Shown piece by piece: positions 1 to 12,100 of a stretch of 64,000 nucleotides of DNA. Under the pieces are notes generated by a model. That model was not told the DNA's origin, did no database searches, and worked only from the letters and a program-made list of their open reading frames with translations. The stretch is from the NCBI GenBank assembly GCA_030248195.1, contig JASAND010007799.1:62001-126000 (forward strand). The letters are read 5' to 3'. Position 1 is the first letter of the stretch. The number at the start of each line of letters is the position of its first letter. The stretch comes from Trissonchulus latispiculum (Eukaryota; Nematoda; Enoplea; Enoplida; Ironidae). The translations under genes and the position numbers were made by a program.

Positions 1-1049
1 CAGATTTGCTCGAGTGTGGCTCAGTGTGTCCGTTTTTTATGATCTCAGTTTGGAGTCTGCTCAATTCAACTGTTGCTGATAAAGGTCGTTAAGGTAGTGA
101 TGCAAATTTCCGTATTATATCATGTATGTATTGTGTATAATGTGTTCATAGCGACAAATACAGGACAATGTGAAACTGATAATTTTTCATTTTTTGCCTT
201 TCATAGGCCAACATTTGTGTGGGGAAGCGTAAAGGGCGGCCCTCACAGGTCTAAGAAGGCACGGATTTCTGAGGACGGGGGCGGTGGCGGAGATATCGTT
301 GGGAAATGCTTTAAAAAGTTGTTTTTTCTGCTGACAAGTTTAAACAAATTTAAGTTTAAAACTACTCAGAAACTCCTAAAGTTGCGGTAAAGCCTTAAGA
401 GATTATTAGAATCTTTTTTCGGGTACTTCTGACTTCTTGGGGGAAAGGTGGAAATTCTGGGGGCTACGGCCCCCTCCTGCAGGAAAAGCCAAGGCTATAT
501 TTGCATCCAAACTATATATAGAATAAATACCTGCTTGCTCTGCGCCGTATGGCAGGGTCTGATTTCTCTGCAACGCTATCTGTTCTTTCGTATTTTCTAT
601 ATTCTCATACAGCACATGTATCTAATTAGTTCCTACTCTAATATTACGTTTTCTGCATCGATTCGCATATCATACTCATGTCTAAGTATTTCCTACTTTA
701 CTATTGCGTTTTCTGCATCCACATTTACGTATGTTGGGTTCTCTGCATTGGAGTAGAGGTTGATTTGAGCAGACCACGTACAAAGCTTAGCGTTTTCACC
801 TAAAACAAGTGGGGAGATAATACTGCTTTAACAGAGTATATATTTTTAGGGTTTATTCCCGGTGGGGGCGGGGGGAGACGGAAGTAGGAAGAATTTTTAT
901 ATTTATTTAGGTAAAGGTTAACACAATGCCTGTTTAATAGCTAAAATCTGCTTTTAAACTAAAATGTATATACATATTTATATTACTTGAAGTTGGCTCC
1001 ATATCCATGGAAACCCAAAAATGAGAGGAAGAAATTACAACATTTAGCA
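1..1049. other. left flank without a confident gene
   Basis: No gene can be supported here. An acceptor-like CTTTCATAG at 198-206 is followed by about 180 bases open in one frame, encoding a basic and glycine-rich stretch that ends at 390; it could be a last exon of a gene entering from the left, but no domain is visible. About 640-745 holds two diverged copies of a unit of roughly 65 bp built around GCGTTTTCTGCATC. A G-rich patch lies at 863-885. Confidence 0.4.
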
Positions 1050-1051
1050 CT

Positions 1052-1424
1052 TTGGCTTTTTGCTAGGTAAAAATTTCTGGGGGGACCCCCCAGGTCTGGG
1101 GGGACCCCCCAGGTCTGGGGGGGTGACGGATTTCTGGGGGAAAAATTTTTTCCAAAATGCTTAAAAATAGCTATTTTTGGCTGCTTAGCTAAAAATGTAA
1201 CTTTTTAACCTAACTTTGAGCTTAAAATAGCTAAACATGCTAAAAAAGGAAAAAATATCCGACGATGCCGGAAAATATTTGAAAATTTAAAATCCCTATT
1301 TTTCTGTTGACTTCTGAAGTTTGGGGCCCGGCCGGCCCTAATCCTGGAGGGGGGCGACCTAAGTCTGGGGGAACCTATTTCTGGGGGGGGCGCCAACCAC
1401 CCCCCCCCCCGTTGAAAAAAGCCG
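1052..1424. mobile_element. G-tract inverted-repeat element (non-autonomous)
   Basis: The left end reads TTGGCTTTTTGCTAGG and runs into TTTCTGGGGGG; the right end is a C tract followed by GTTGAAAAAAGCCGG, an imperfect inverse. The interior has the A/T-rich block with GATGCCGGAAAATATTTG that also occurs in other members of the G-tract family. No coding capacity. A target duplication is not clear here, so the ends are approximate. Confidence 0.55.
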
Positions 1425-1798
1425 GTTTGAAATTTTATACTTTCCGACGGTTTGTGATTGCCTAAGTCCATACATTTCCTGTATCCGCTCTTGCGTCGTG
1501 CCGAAAGCGTACCACTTACGAGGATAGGAAGTCGGGTGAAGCTCAGCTTCGGCGCAACCTCGGTACGTGAGTAGGGGAGACTCCTGCCATGCAGGCAGGC
1601 ACGATCTGCTTGAGTCAGGTAGCGTCATGTACGGCGGCATACTGACGACCAGCATTTTTACAGTTTTTCTTTGGAATCTGTCAAACTTAGCTTTCGTAGT
1701 TTCTGGTATTGAGCTGCCTCATGGCTGACTGTCACTGTGGTTTTTTACCATTCCAAGGCAATCCTTTCACCTTAAATCAATTTTTTGGAGTCAGGCTT
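1425..1798. other. unassigned interval
   Basis: About 370 bases between the G-tract element and the tandem repeat in front of the Helitron gene. Only short frames are open and no repeat or RNA signature was seen. Confidence 0.4.
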
Positions 1799-2310
1799 CA
1801 GCGAGGCAACTTGGTGGACTATGGACTACCATCCCATTAACTTGCTCGTTAAGGGTTTCCTCAGTTTATATATTTGTCAGGCCTCGTCCAAGCTTCTTTA
1901 CAACGATTTTATCTTTCTTAGGTTGTTTAACAGCTGTGCCAATTTCATAATATTGTTCCTGGTTATACGTAATCTTCTGGAATTTCAGCGAGGCAACATT
2001 TTTTGCACGCAGTCCCAATCATTTCCTCATTAGAGGGTCTTCAGTTTAAATTTATCAGGCTTTTGTAGAAAGATTGTATCTTTCTTAGTTGGTGCAATCG
2101 CTGTGCGCTTTCATAATGCGGTTCCCGCTGCTCTATTCTGGGAGATCACCGAGGCAGCATTGGGTGGGCTGTAGGTTAAGTTTCCTATTAACTTCCTCGT
2201 TAGAGGTCTCTGCAGTTTGAATTTATCGGGTGTATTCAAGTTTTTTCAGTAAGATTTAATTTTCCTTAGGTTGCGTAATAGTTATTTCATAATAATGTTC
2301 CTGGTTACTA
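1799..2310 (+). repeat. three-unit tandem repeat upstream of the Helitron gene
   Basis: Three diverged units start at about 1799, 1986 and 2146 (spacing 187 and 160). Each begins with CASCGAGGCARC, then has a CTCGTTAGAGG-like block, a TTTATCAGGC-like block, an acceptor-like TTTCTTAGGTTG and a TTTCATAATATTGTTCC-like end. The first ATG of the Helitron frame (2295) falls in the last part of unit three, so this is probably a 5' leader or promoter region of the element. Confidence 0.7.
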
Positions 2311-5300
2311 CCTTTTTGAGGGTCAGAAAATTCATTCTTTTAGGCGCATGCCAAGACTTAAGCGGAGATCCGAACAACAATCCGGTTGTCAAAAACCTTT
2401 ACACCAGAATTAGGTGTTTGGAACTAATTGTTGCTTCCGCGTGTCCAGCTGTTTTATCTTCTTCCGTGGCGGAAGCGGAAGCTGTTCTGCAAAGGAAGAT
2501 CGGGGGTAAACGTTATCATGTTCGAACATGCGAAAAACTTCCTCGCAGGGAGAGTTGGAACTACGTGCCCTTGGCCGATCTTAGTTTTGATGAAAACCTG
2601 GACTCTACTGCTCCGTCAAAATCCGTCTACAGTGTAGCAGCTTTGTTTGAATTTAGACCGATAGAAGAGGAAGTTTTCATCGGGTTTTCTGAAGATGATG
2701 TCGCTGCAACTGAGCAAGTCGTTTCTGCAATCTTGCAGTCCGATTTGTACACTGAGCAAGGATTGTCTCAAACGGACTTCTGTGGTTTCGAGCAGGAAGA
2801 TATTGTTGAGACTGAAATGATGGTCGCCGCGTTCGATGAAGCTATAGGAAGTGATTCTGAAGAGAATCATTCCGACAACAAAGCCGCAGTCGTCTTGGCT
2901 CGCCCCTGCAGCTCGGATTGTTCTATTCCCCATCATTGGGCGAATCGTGTGTACATTGCTCTCAGTAAGTTAAGTCCGCAGCTACCGTTGGCACAACTTG
3001 TCGTCAGATTCCTTACCCTTGAAGACTGTTCTTCATGCCTCCAAAAAACCTCCTGCAGCTACGATGACTGCGACAACGTTCTGCGAGTACTTGGCGATGC
3101 TCAGTATCATTTTGCTGGAGTTCGGACTCTGATCAGACGATATTACGAGGCTAGATCTTTAATTCAATGGATCGTTGACTGTGACCGTTCTGTCAATGGT
3201 GGGGACTGGATCCGATTTCAAGATTTCGTTAATTGTCGTTGCAAGCGACTTTTAGATAAAGACGACTCAAAGCTTGGTCTAGTTCAGGATTGGAAATCTG
3301 CCAACCCTCTTCTGGATGAGGAGGTCCTCCTAGAGAAATACGAATCGGTTATACAAGATTTCCATGACCGCATATTTGATTATCCCTGCAAGGTTTGTGA
3401 TCTGTGTGAGCGCTTTACGTCGCCTTCGGCTATTAAACTTTTCCCAAAACAGACCGAGTTTCGAAAGGCGGTGGCTTCTGAGTTGTGGAATTCCATATTG
3501 GAAAAGTTAGCATTCCCTTCTGACAAGAAAGATATTCTTGTGTGCAAGTACTGTATTTCAAAGGTCAGAGAAGGTACCACGCCCATGTATTGCATCGCTA
3601 ACAACATGGCTGTGGATGAACCTCCCAAAGAAATTTCCTGCTTAAATGAGTGCGAGCGCGTTTGCATTCAGTTGTCCAAGTTTTTCTTGCACATCATTAA
3701 GTTATTTCCCTACTCCAAAACCGTGCCCAGTAGTCGCTTGGCTAAAGCTGCTAAAGGTTTTGGGATGCACCTTCCTTTACCTCCCCAAAAAATTGAGGCC
3801 ACATTGCAGAATAAGTCACTACCCGGTTTGAGTAATTTGGAAGTCCTGGTTGACTGCCCTCCAACAAAGCAGAACGTCATATGGCAGTTTCCCGTTCGTG
3901 TTGGAACTGTTCTGGAAGCCCTTAGGTTCCTAAAGCTGAATAATCCCTTTTATGCGGATATCGTTGTTGACGAGACGGCTATAGCCAAGTTTCATAACAT
4001 CACTTCTGTCCCGCCCCTGGATCAGACTCCTGACCACGACAGTAATGAACAAGATTGCACTTTCGTGGCAGATGCGGTCTGTTCTTCTGAAGCCGCTCCA
4101 CTTCTTGAATTGGTCCCCGATGGCCAAAGTTTGCGTGGATATACTGTTAAGCGAATTCAGATAGAATATCCAAATGCCTCAAATACGGAGTTGTATCGTA
4201 TGGGCCGGGTTCATGCTGAACTGATGTACCATAACGATCCTACTCTCGATGCAAAATGCTTTCCTTATCTTTTCCCGAAAGGTCGTTACCACCTGTGCGA
4301 TCCTGACAGGCCTCGTCAGTTGAGAGCGGCGGAGTACTACCATTCCCGAGCATTACATTTCAAAGGAAGCTTTAGGAAAGATACTGCTTGGCTGCATCAT
4401 GCGGCTCAGGTGAAAGATATGAAGTCTCTCATGCAGGGAGTCTACGCCGTTGTTAATGTGTCGAAAACAGAAGGACTGACTGCTCAGAATTTTTTGGACA
4501 AACTGTTACACGAGTCACAAGACCTGGAGAGCAGCTTGTCGACTCTCTTCTCTAAGCTGAGAAATAGTCCCTCCTTTTTACACCAAAAAAAGGGGGATTT
4601 GTATGCCATCGACGAAGCTTTAGGCCCTGCTACGTTTTTTATCACTCTCAGCTGTAACGAGACTGGTTGGGAGGATATGGAAAAGTTCTTACGGCTAATA
4701 AATGACGATATGGAAAACAATGATTCTATTGATATCTCTGAGATCTGTGCTGTTGACCCGGTTGGTGTTTGTATGCAGTTCCGACGACGGGTTGAGTCGT
4801 TTCTTGAAACTGTTCTGAAAACTCCGGATGGTCCTCTCGGGTTGGTTGAGCATTTCGTTCTGAGAGTTGAGTATCAAGCCAGAGGTGCACCCCATGTCCA
4901 TATGAAGGTTTGGGTGAAGGATGCCCCTCTTTTGAAAAAGGATTTGTCCAATAAAGAGGAGATAATTGCCTTCATTGACAGTAAAATTGTTTGTAGCCTG
5001 CCTGATAAGGTTAAAGCACCGCTTTTATACGAAGCTGTCTCCAAGAGTCAAGTGCATCGTTGCACAAAAAGTTGCCGTAAGATGAAGTTCGGCCGTGGTA
5101 GGAAGGCCAACTGCTCTTGTCGTTTTGGATATCCTCGCCGTAGCGTTAGCTCCACCCGTATAAACGACATGAACGACGTGATGCGTGCTAGGGCTAAAGG
5201 CCGTTCTCGAATACCCCTTGTGGAAGTTAAGCGGTCTCCTAACGAGCGGTTTATTAATCCTTACAATCCTGTAATTTTACTGATCTGGCAAGGCAATATG

Positions 5301-8300
5301 GACATTCAGTATTAAGTAGGTGAACCTTCTTTAGCGCTCAATCGCTACATCACGTCGTACATTTCTAAGGCGGAAAAGAATGAGGCCACGCAAATATGGG
5401 ATTCCTTGAACTCTGACAAACCACTTCGTTCGCGCCTTCTCTCCTATTCCTTGATGTCCTTAAAGAACTGAGAGGTGGGATCGTTTGAAGCAGCCGATAA
5501 CATCTTGCAGCACCCCTTATTTTGCACATCAGTCCCTGTGCGCTTTGTCTCGACGGCGCAGAAATCGTCAAGGAAGCGTAAGCTAAAGTCTAAACGCGAA
5601 TTAGACGATCTGGCTGAAAACGATCCTGACTCGCGGGATATCTTTTCACCAAACTGGTGCGACTGCTATTACCCCAGCCGTCCGGAACTGCCGGAATTTG
5701 AACAAATGAGTCTTCATGACTTCACGGCTAACTTTGAGCATCATGCAGGATTTACTGGTGGCGAGATTGCTCAAGAAAAGCAGTTTGCGCTTCTCAATAA
5801 TTACGGAGTAGTTCGTAAACGGTTGAGCGCCTATGTTGTCAAAACAAACTATTTCAAGCCTGGTACCGAAGACTACTACCATTCGCTATTAATGTTGCAC
5901 AAACCCTGGAGACGCGAATCTGAACTGCTCGGGGGTTTCTCATCGTATAAGGAATCCTTTGAGCATAGCGCTCCGACTTGTGCTGCTATGTCCGATAAGG
6001 ACTTTGTGAAGCGAAAGCTCGACAGTGCTTTGGAAGAATTGGCCAACGTTCGTAATCAGGCTGAGAAAGAAAGTGACGTAGATGCAGCTGGGGCTGGCGG
6101 CTGCAATTGGGACGCTGGAATACCTGATAATATTCCCCAGGAGTCAATTTATCCGATCCGCGAGTCTGACTCCGATTCCCGTTTTGGTACAGACCCTGCT
6201 TGTCTGAATTCTTTACAAAAACAGATTTTTGATAGCTTAATCCAGAAAATTGAGACACAGGTCAACCATTCCGGTTTAGCAACATCCAGCAAACCTTGCA
6301 TTTTTGTTGATAAGTGTTCTTGCTCTAAATGCGTGCCTTTGAAGGTTTTCGTCAGCGGGCAGGCGGGTACTGGTAAAAGCTTATTGATTTCGGCAATTGA
6401 AGCTCATCTAAATAAACAATATGGTGAAAAGGATGGACCCGCGGTTCTTATTGCTGCTCCGACTGGAATCGCTGCCGTCAACGTTGGTGGAACGACTTTG
6501 CACAGACTCATGAAGCTCCCTGTACAGCATGATAAGGACCCTAGGTATTGGGAGCTTTGCCATGATGATGTTGATGCTCGTCGTTTTGTTTTTAGAAATG
6601 CTCTTCTGCTTATAGTTGACAAAATCAGTATGGTTTCCAATGTTACCTTGTCATTCGTTGATATGAGGTTAAGCGAAATTACAGGGATTAGTCTTCCTTT
6701 TGGAGGCATGAACATTCTTGTTTCGGAGACTTTTTGCAGCTAAGACCAGTTCGAAGTTGCTTTGCCTTTGAGCAGCTTACAAATTTCCAGGCAAAGTCTG
6801 TTTTCGGTGGCACAGTGTCGCGTAACTTGTGGCGAGACTTCGACTACTTCGAACTTACTGAAAATATGCGTCAAAGGGAAGATCAGTCGTTTGCTGCCCT
6901 GCTTAGTCGAGTTCGCATTGGAGCTCTGACTGACAATGATGTCTCCATCCTAAGCGGTCGCGTCCTCGTTAAAACTAGCAAGGGTGTATGCAAACTTCAG
7001 GAAGACGTCACCGGGGAGCCCTTGATAGAATGTGACTTGAATGACGTCGCTGAATACTATGTGAACCGACTGTATGCAAATGACAGTCGAGCTCTCTGCC
7101 TCTTGCCCAAGAATGAACAAGTTGATAGTTTTAACTCGGCCGTCATGAAAATGTTAAAGATTAGTACTGTTACTATCCTTGCTCAGGACAAAGGTATGCA
7201 TGGCCGAGCTACCGTCGTTCGGTCCGCCAATAAGAAAAAAAGAAGGGGGCTGATACAGCTGGTCTGGAAGATTCTGTGACTTTAGGGATTGGTTGCCGTG
7301 TGATTTTGAAAAGGAACGTTGACCTTGCAAAACGTTTGGTTAACGGGTCCTTGGGAATTGTGGACATTTCTTTTGGCCTTCATTCTGATGGTAGGACCCG
7401 TATTGTGACTGGAGTTTCAGTTCTGTTTGACGGCATGCCTACTCCAGAAAAAATAACTCGTGTTTCTGCGCCTTTGAACGCATCACCATTGAACGAGTTC
7501 AGATTCCTCTGTCTCCTGCGTTTGCAGTAACTGTTCACAAATCACAGGGGCTGAGCTTAAAGTCCGTTCTTGTTGACATCGGTGCAAATGCATTTGAGCC
7601 AGACATGGCTTATGTTTCCTTGTCTCGAGTAACAAATGTCCGTGGTCTCCATATATTGGACTTCAGCGTTCGCCATTTATGGTACGACAAAAAGTGTGTG
7701 GATGAATATAATCGCTTGAGGAAGGAGTTTTGCCCTAATCTGCAGTTACTGGGTCCTATCAACACTCGAGGTACTGGGATAACGCATACTTCTGCCAAGG
7801 GACACTCAGGCTTTGATTTTGTCCAACCCTCTGAGGCACTGCCTGTGCGCATAATCCAGCCAGCTGGTGTTCAAACTGTTTGCTACACTTTGCGACTACG
7901 TAATGATGGTTCGACAGGGTCCAGCAATACCTGTTACGCAAACAGTCTTGTCCAATGCTTGCTGCGCATGGAAAGCTTGTTCCATCACCTTACAGTAAAC
8001 AATGAAGTTAACGCTGAACTGCTCCGTCTGAAGTCTCTATTTGACCAAAAAAGCACAGCTGTTGAGTCTTTGTCAGCGTTGCGAATACTCGTAGGCCCTG
8101 ATTTCGCAAGGGAGGAACAGGAAGACGTGTTTGACTTTTTTGAGGCGTTAAGTTCGAAATTTCCACATAGCGCCACTGATTTATTCACTGTTGCAGTTCG
8201 GGAGTCGGCTAAATGCCGAGTTTGCAGTTCAGTTTCTGAAGGAGCTCTGGAACCTGCTAAGTTTATTACGCTGGAGATCCCTAGTGATAAGCTATGCCGC

Positions 8301-8738
8301 CCCAACGCCCCGGTCACGGTGACTGCATCTGAAATTCTCAATTCAAAAAGCACTAGGAATTCGCATTGCTCCTTGTGCAATCGTGACACTGACCAGGATA
8401 CTGTGAAACTGGTTACTGTTCTTCCGTCTACGCGATACATCTTTCTGCAACTTCCCCTTTTCTACCAGGAAGTTTCGGATGGTAGCGTAAACATTCGGAA
8501 AAGCCGCCTGAAAGTTAAAGGGGTCAGGGCTAACCTGATGAAGTTTTACAACACGAGGTGGCGGTTGCTTGCAGCCATTCAGCATTCTGGAGCATCTCCT
8601 AGTTGTGGTCATTATACGGCCGTTGTCAGGGCCGACACTGGCTGGGTTACTGCAAATGACCGCATGGCCGAGAAATCCCGTTGCACGTTTATTCCTAACA
8701 TGGATAATATCTATCTGTCAATTTTCGAGAGAATTTAG
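2295..8738 (+). pseudogene. Helitron Rep/helicase fused to a USP protease, decayed
   Basis: Replication protein of a rolling-circle (Helitron) transposon. In order: a cysteine-rich N-terminal region (CKVCDLCERF, CKYC) like that found before the Rep domain in many animal Helitrons; a Helitron_like_N region; the HUH motif HVH at 4893-4901; a CRFGYPRR block near 5110; the two-tyrosine motif YITSY at 5346-5360; Walker A GQAGTGKS at 6357-6380; a C-terminal helicase motif VTVHKSQGLSL near 7527 and YVSLSRV near 7611; then a USP domain to the stop. Damage is clear. A TAA codon at 5313 sits between IQY and VGE, and TGA at 5469 replaces what is usually Arg in this family. Single-base shifts occur near 6725, in the A/G run near 7240, and near 7480; all three look like one-base deletions, so base-call error is possible. 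Walker B reads VDKISM where Glu is expected (AAA at 6621). The ATG at 2295 is the first in frame; the true start may lie in an upstream exon. Ends of the transposon were not found. Confidence 0.9.
7860..8738 (+). CDS. USP-type (C19) deubiquitinase module at the Helitron C-terminus
   Basis: The frame that holds the last helicase motifs continues without a break into a compact USP domain of about 280 residues, against 300 or more in most USPs. The Cys box NTCYANSLVQCLL has its nucleophile at 7932-7934; the His box CGHYTAVV has its histidine at 8610-8612; ANDRM supplies the Asn/Asp position at 8655-8660. The zinc-ribbon pairs CRVC (8214-8225) and CSLC (8367-8378) are both present. By homology it would remove ubiquitin or a ubiquitin-like protein from a target. 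It is read here as part of the Helitron polyprotein, not a separate gene, because there is no start, splice site or stop between the helicase and USP parts. The Cys box is preceded by a short insertion (GSTGSSN) relative to the usual GNTCY context. Confidence 0.85.
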   Translation, partial: PAGVQTVCYTLRLRNDGSTGSSNTCYANSLVQCLLRMESLFHHLTVNNEVNAELLRLKSLFDQKSTAVESLSALRILVGPDFAREEQEDVFDFFEALSSKFPHSATDLFTVAVRESAKCRVCSSVSEGALEPAKFITLEIPSDKLCRPNAPVTVTASEILNSKSTRNSHCSLCNRDTDQDTVKLVTVLPSTRYIFLQLPLFYQEVSDGSVNIRKSRLKVKGVRANLMKFYNTRWRLLAAIQHSGASPSCGHYTAVVRADTGWVTANDRMAEKSRCTFIPNMDNIYLSIFERI

Positions 8739-9109
8739 GTAAAGTTCTATTCAGTTGAATTCCTGTAAATTCTAGGTAATTTTTGCTTTGAGTTTGAAGC
8801 TTCTAACGTCTGCTAAGCTTGAGTCTACCTGTAATCACATATCAGAGACGTTCTTGGACCGCTGTATATATTTAGCTATAATTTCAAGCAAATACACTTC
8901 AGTTTTTTTGCTTCTAAACATACAGCTTGCTCAAGTTTTTGGGTTTAGTATTGTCATTAGGTTACTTATTGCCATCCTTAGGTCGACATTTTTGGGTGTA
9001 AATCAGCCGAATGTTCGGATCCGTAGTAAACATAGGCCAGCAGATTGGGTAAGAAAAAGTGACCGTACTCGTGTCTTACTTCTGCGAGTTAATCCATCTT
9101 TGTTTTAGA
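8739..9109. other. spacer between the Helitron gene and the next gene
   Basis: No coding region is supported. Three short blocks, in the same order, resemble parts of the following gene: GTAATTTTTGCT at about 8778 (compare 9936), CTAAGCTTGAGTCT at about 8812 (compare 9954) and TTGGACCGCTGTATAT at about 8853 (compare 11081). An acceptor-like TTTGTTTTAG ends at 9108, directly before the next ATG, so a 5' UTR intron is possible. Confidence 0.4.
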
Positions 9110-12100
9110 ATGGCTTCGGAATTTAATCTTCATTGTGTAAAAGGTATTCTCACTGGTGCGAAAAATGTGATTTCTAGTGGAAGAAAGATGTCGCTAAGGT
9201 ATATATATACATGTGTATTGCCAGTGTATTTTTGTTTCAAACATTAATGATGTATGAATTACTGGGTTTACTTTAGGCAGAAAAGTGGGAGTGGGACCCC
9301 TTCCTCATTCGCGGGGGAATCTGTTTTCTACAGCACTGTTATAGCTAAGCTTAAAAGTGCTCAAAAATTGAGTAGCATCGGAAAAGACGATGTCGGAACC
9401 TGGAATTCTTTTTGGAATTCGAAAGCATTACACAAGTTTTGAAAATTGACGAAAAATGCAATTTTGCAATTTTTGATTGAAAAATCGAAAAATTTAGCAA
9501 TTTTTGAGAACCTATTAGTGGGGCAGAACGTGCAAAACGTGAGGGTGATGCCGAGTGGGGGTGGTAAAGGCTGGAAAGGGGTTAGAACCAGAAATCGCTA
9601 ACGTAAACCCAGTAGAACAACCAGCTGAGCACACCATACATAGGTTTTTCGGTAGCGTTTTCTGGAATTCGTGTTTGCTCTGCTGAAATCTATATGACAA
9701 TGCTGAGCATGTAGTCAATGCAACAATTTATTTTTGGGGATATAATTTTTTGTCTTCCTTTTGCAGTATTCTAATTCTTCATTGCATGATGTGAATGCAC
9801 TGACTGATTTCTAGTTATCGTTCTCGTTTTAGTATGATAAAGAAGCTGTTGGACTGTTACTGTTTTGCATCCACCAATCCTGAAATTCCGGATGATCTCA
9901 AATTTGCTCTAGCTTGCCTTGTCACGGGAATTAAGGTAATTTTTGCTAATACTAAGCTTAGAGTCTTGGTCTTGATGACTGTGTACTGGGATTTTTTAGG
10001 CAAAAATAAGTGGGGAGGGCGAGTGGGGGGACGTCCAAACTGGGGGAAATAAAATGGCCTGAAAATGCTAAAAGTTTTGACCGGAAGGCTGTAAAAGGCT
10101 AAAGAAGGCCGTAGAAGGTTAAAAGTAAAGGCCGGAAGAGTTCTGAGAATTACGTCAAACGAAAATTGACGTTTAAAAGGAAAAAGGGTTAAAATTAAAA
10201 AAATTGCATTTTTTGATCGGCAGTGATTTTTGAACACAAAACGAGGGGGGGACCCAAAAAGCGGCCCCCCGCAAAAAATGCACAGTGTATAAGTTTTGAG
10301 TAACATTCTGCCAACATTTCATTCTTGCTGCAGTCACAAAAAGCTGACCGAGGTCCGCATGTTTTTAATTGTGTTGCAGGTTTCTGACGCTTGTGAACAG
10401 CAACATGTGCCTGATTTAGAGAACTATGGAGAGTTGTTTAAGGTACTGACACCATTTGAATTTAGCTTGATTTTTGGCGTGTATATACATAAAGCTTGGA
10501 AATATTTCCTTCTTTGTCGACCATCGCTGTATTGCATATACATATTAAGTTTAAAATCTCACTACTATGCAAGTGTTTGCAATTGAAGGGTTCAAGTGAT
10601 ACGTTAGAATTTGCAGAGAACTGTTATACTCAGCTGTTAGCCTTGTTGTAAGCACTGTATGCCCAACTCATGTCATATGATATCAGCAAGTTTGTGCAAA
10701 CTAAAGTGGGCTACAATTCGTAGGACTGAGGGATATTTAGGACGGGCCCTTCGCGAGTAAAACATTTAAGCAAGAGTTAGTTCTTGTGCAGAAACAAGCA
10801 TTGTTGAAAAGCACAAATCAAGTCAAAAATCCGCGGCGAAGTCGGAAAGGCTCTGGACATTTGGCCTTTTTAGTTATTTTTCGGGGAAAAATACTTTCAA
10901 AAGGAAAACTCACTTATATGGGAGAGGAGGTACAAGAGTTTGTCCAGGAAGGGGACTTGCGGCTTGAAGATCTGCACTTTCGTGCGTTTCTGTTAACCCC
11001 GTCGGTTAATTGCTGATTAGCTTACGGCAATTGTATATACTGCTATTACCGTGAGATTTTACTTCGATTTCAGGATACTTTGGACCGGTGTATATCATTG
11101 TTGCCTGCCATGCCTGCTCTTGCTGTCCCTTCTGGTGAGCCGTCAGTCATTAGTGAAGGAAGCGGGATCAGATCTGGCACTGCTGTGTTGGAAGAGATTG
11201 AGATAGGAGACTACAACAGATCTAGAACTCCCAGTCGAGAGCCGGCTGTTGCAGAAGGCGAGATCAGATCTAGCACTCCTGTTCAGGATGAGCCCGGGCA
11301 TGTAAGTTTGTACTTGTTTGTCAGACTATGTTAGACAAGCTCTGCTATACTTGATGTACTTACGTCTCACTCAATATTAGGATATAGGCATTGCTCACAA
11401 GCCGACAATTGAGGGTGCCCCTCATATGAGCTATAAAATTTAACACTCGTACTTTATGGAGTTTTGGTGAAGTTATTTCTTGAACCGCGGCATGTATTTT
11501 TGTAAACATCTCAGCAACTAAAGATTGTCTTGGTTATGTACTGTGTGAAAATCAATGAAATACAACTGGCTTTTGACAAATTTATTTAGTGTATGCCTAT
11601 GCATTGTGGGATGTGAGAAATAAATACGTATTGTTTCATTATAGAGTGTTGACGCTTTGTCCGCTAGCGATCTGAGCGGTATTCAGTTGCTGCTGGCGGA
11701 TGATGCAGAGAATGAGCCGATTCCACTTCCAGTCCCTCTTGATGAAATCAAGGAGGAGCAGTCAAGTCTTCCGCCTGTCGATTGGGGAATGGGGCCGGAC
11801 TCCCTTTCCGGTGATGTCAGTTTGGATACTATGCTGCAGCATCAGCACGCTGATGACGTCAGAGCCTCGGAATCTCGATCTGAAGAAGAGGAAGAAAGTG
11901 ACAATGCTTGGATTGTTACTGACGAATCCAACGATTCAGAGGAAGACGGCGACGACTTGGCCGGTGGCGGCGGCGGCGACGACTTGGCCGGTGATGGCGG
12001 CGGCGACGACTTGGCCGGTGACGGCGGCGGCGACGGCGACGGCTTGGCCGGTGGTGACGGCGGCGACGGCTTGGCCGGTGGTGACGACGGCTTGGCCGGT

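Noticed and set aside
9857..10306. 149-codon minus-strand frame
   Set aside because: Lies across an exon and a G-tract element on the other strand; low-complexity hydrophobic content only.
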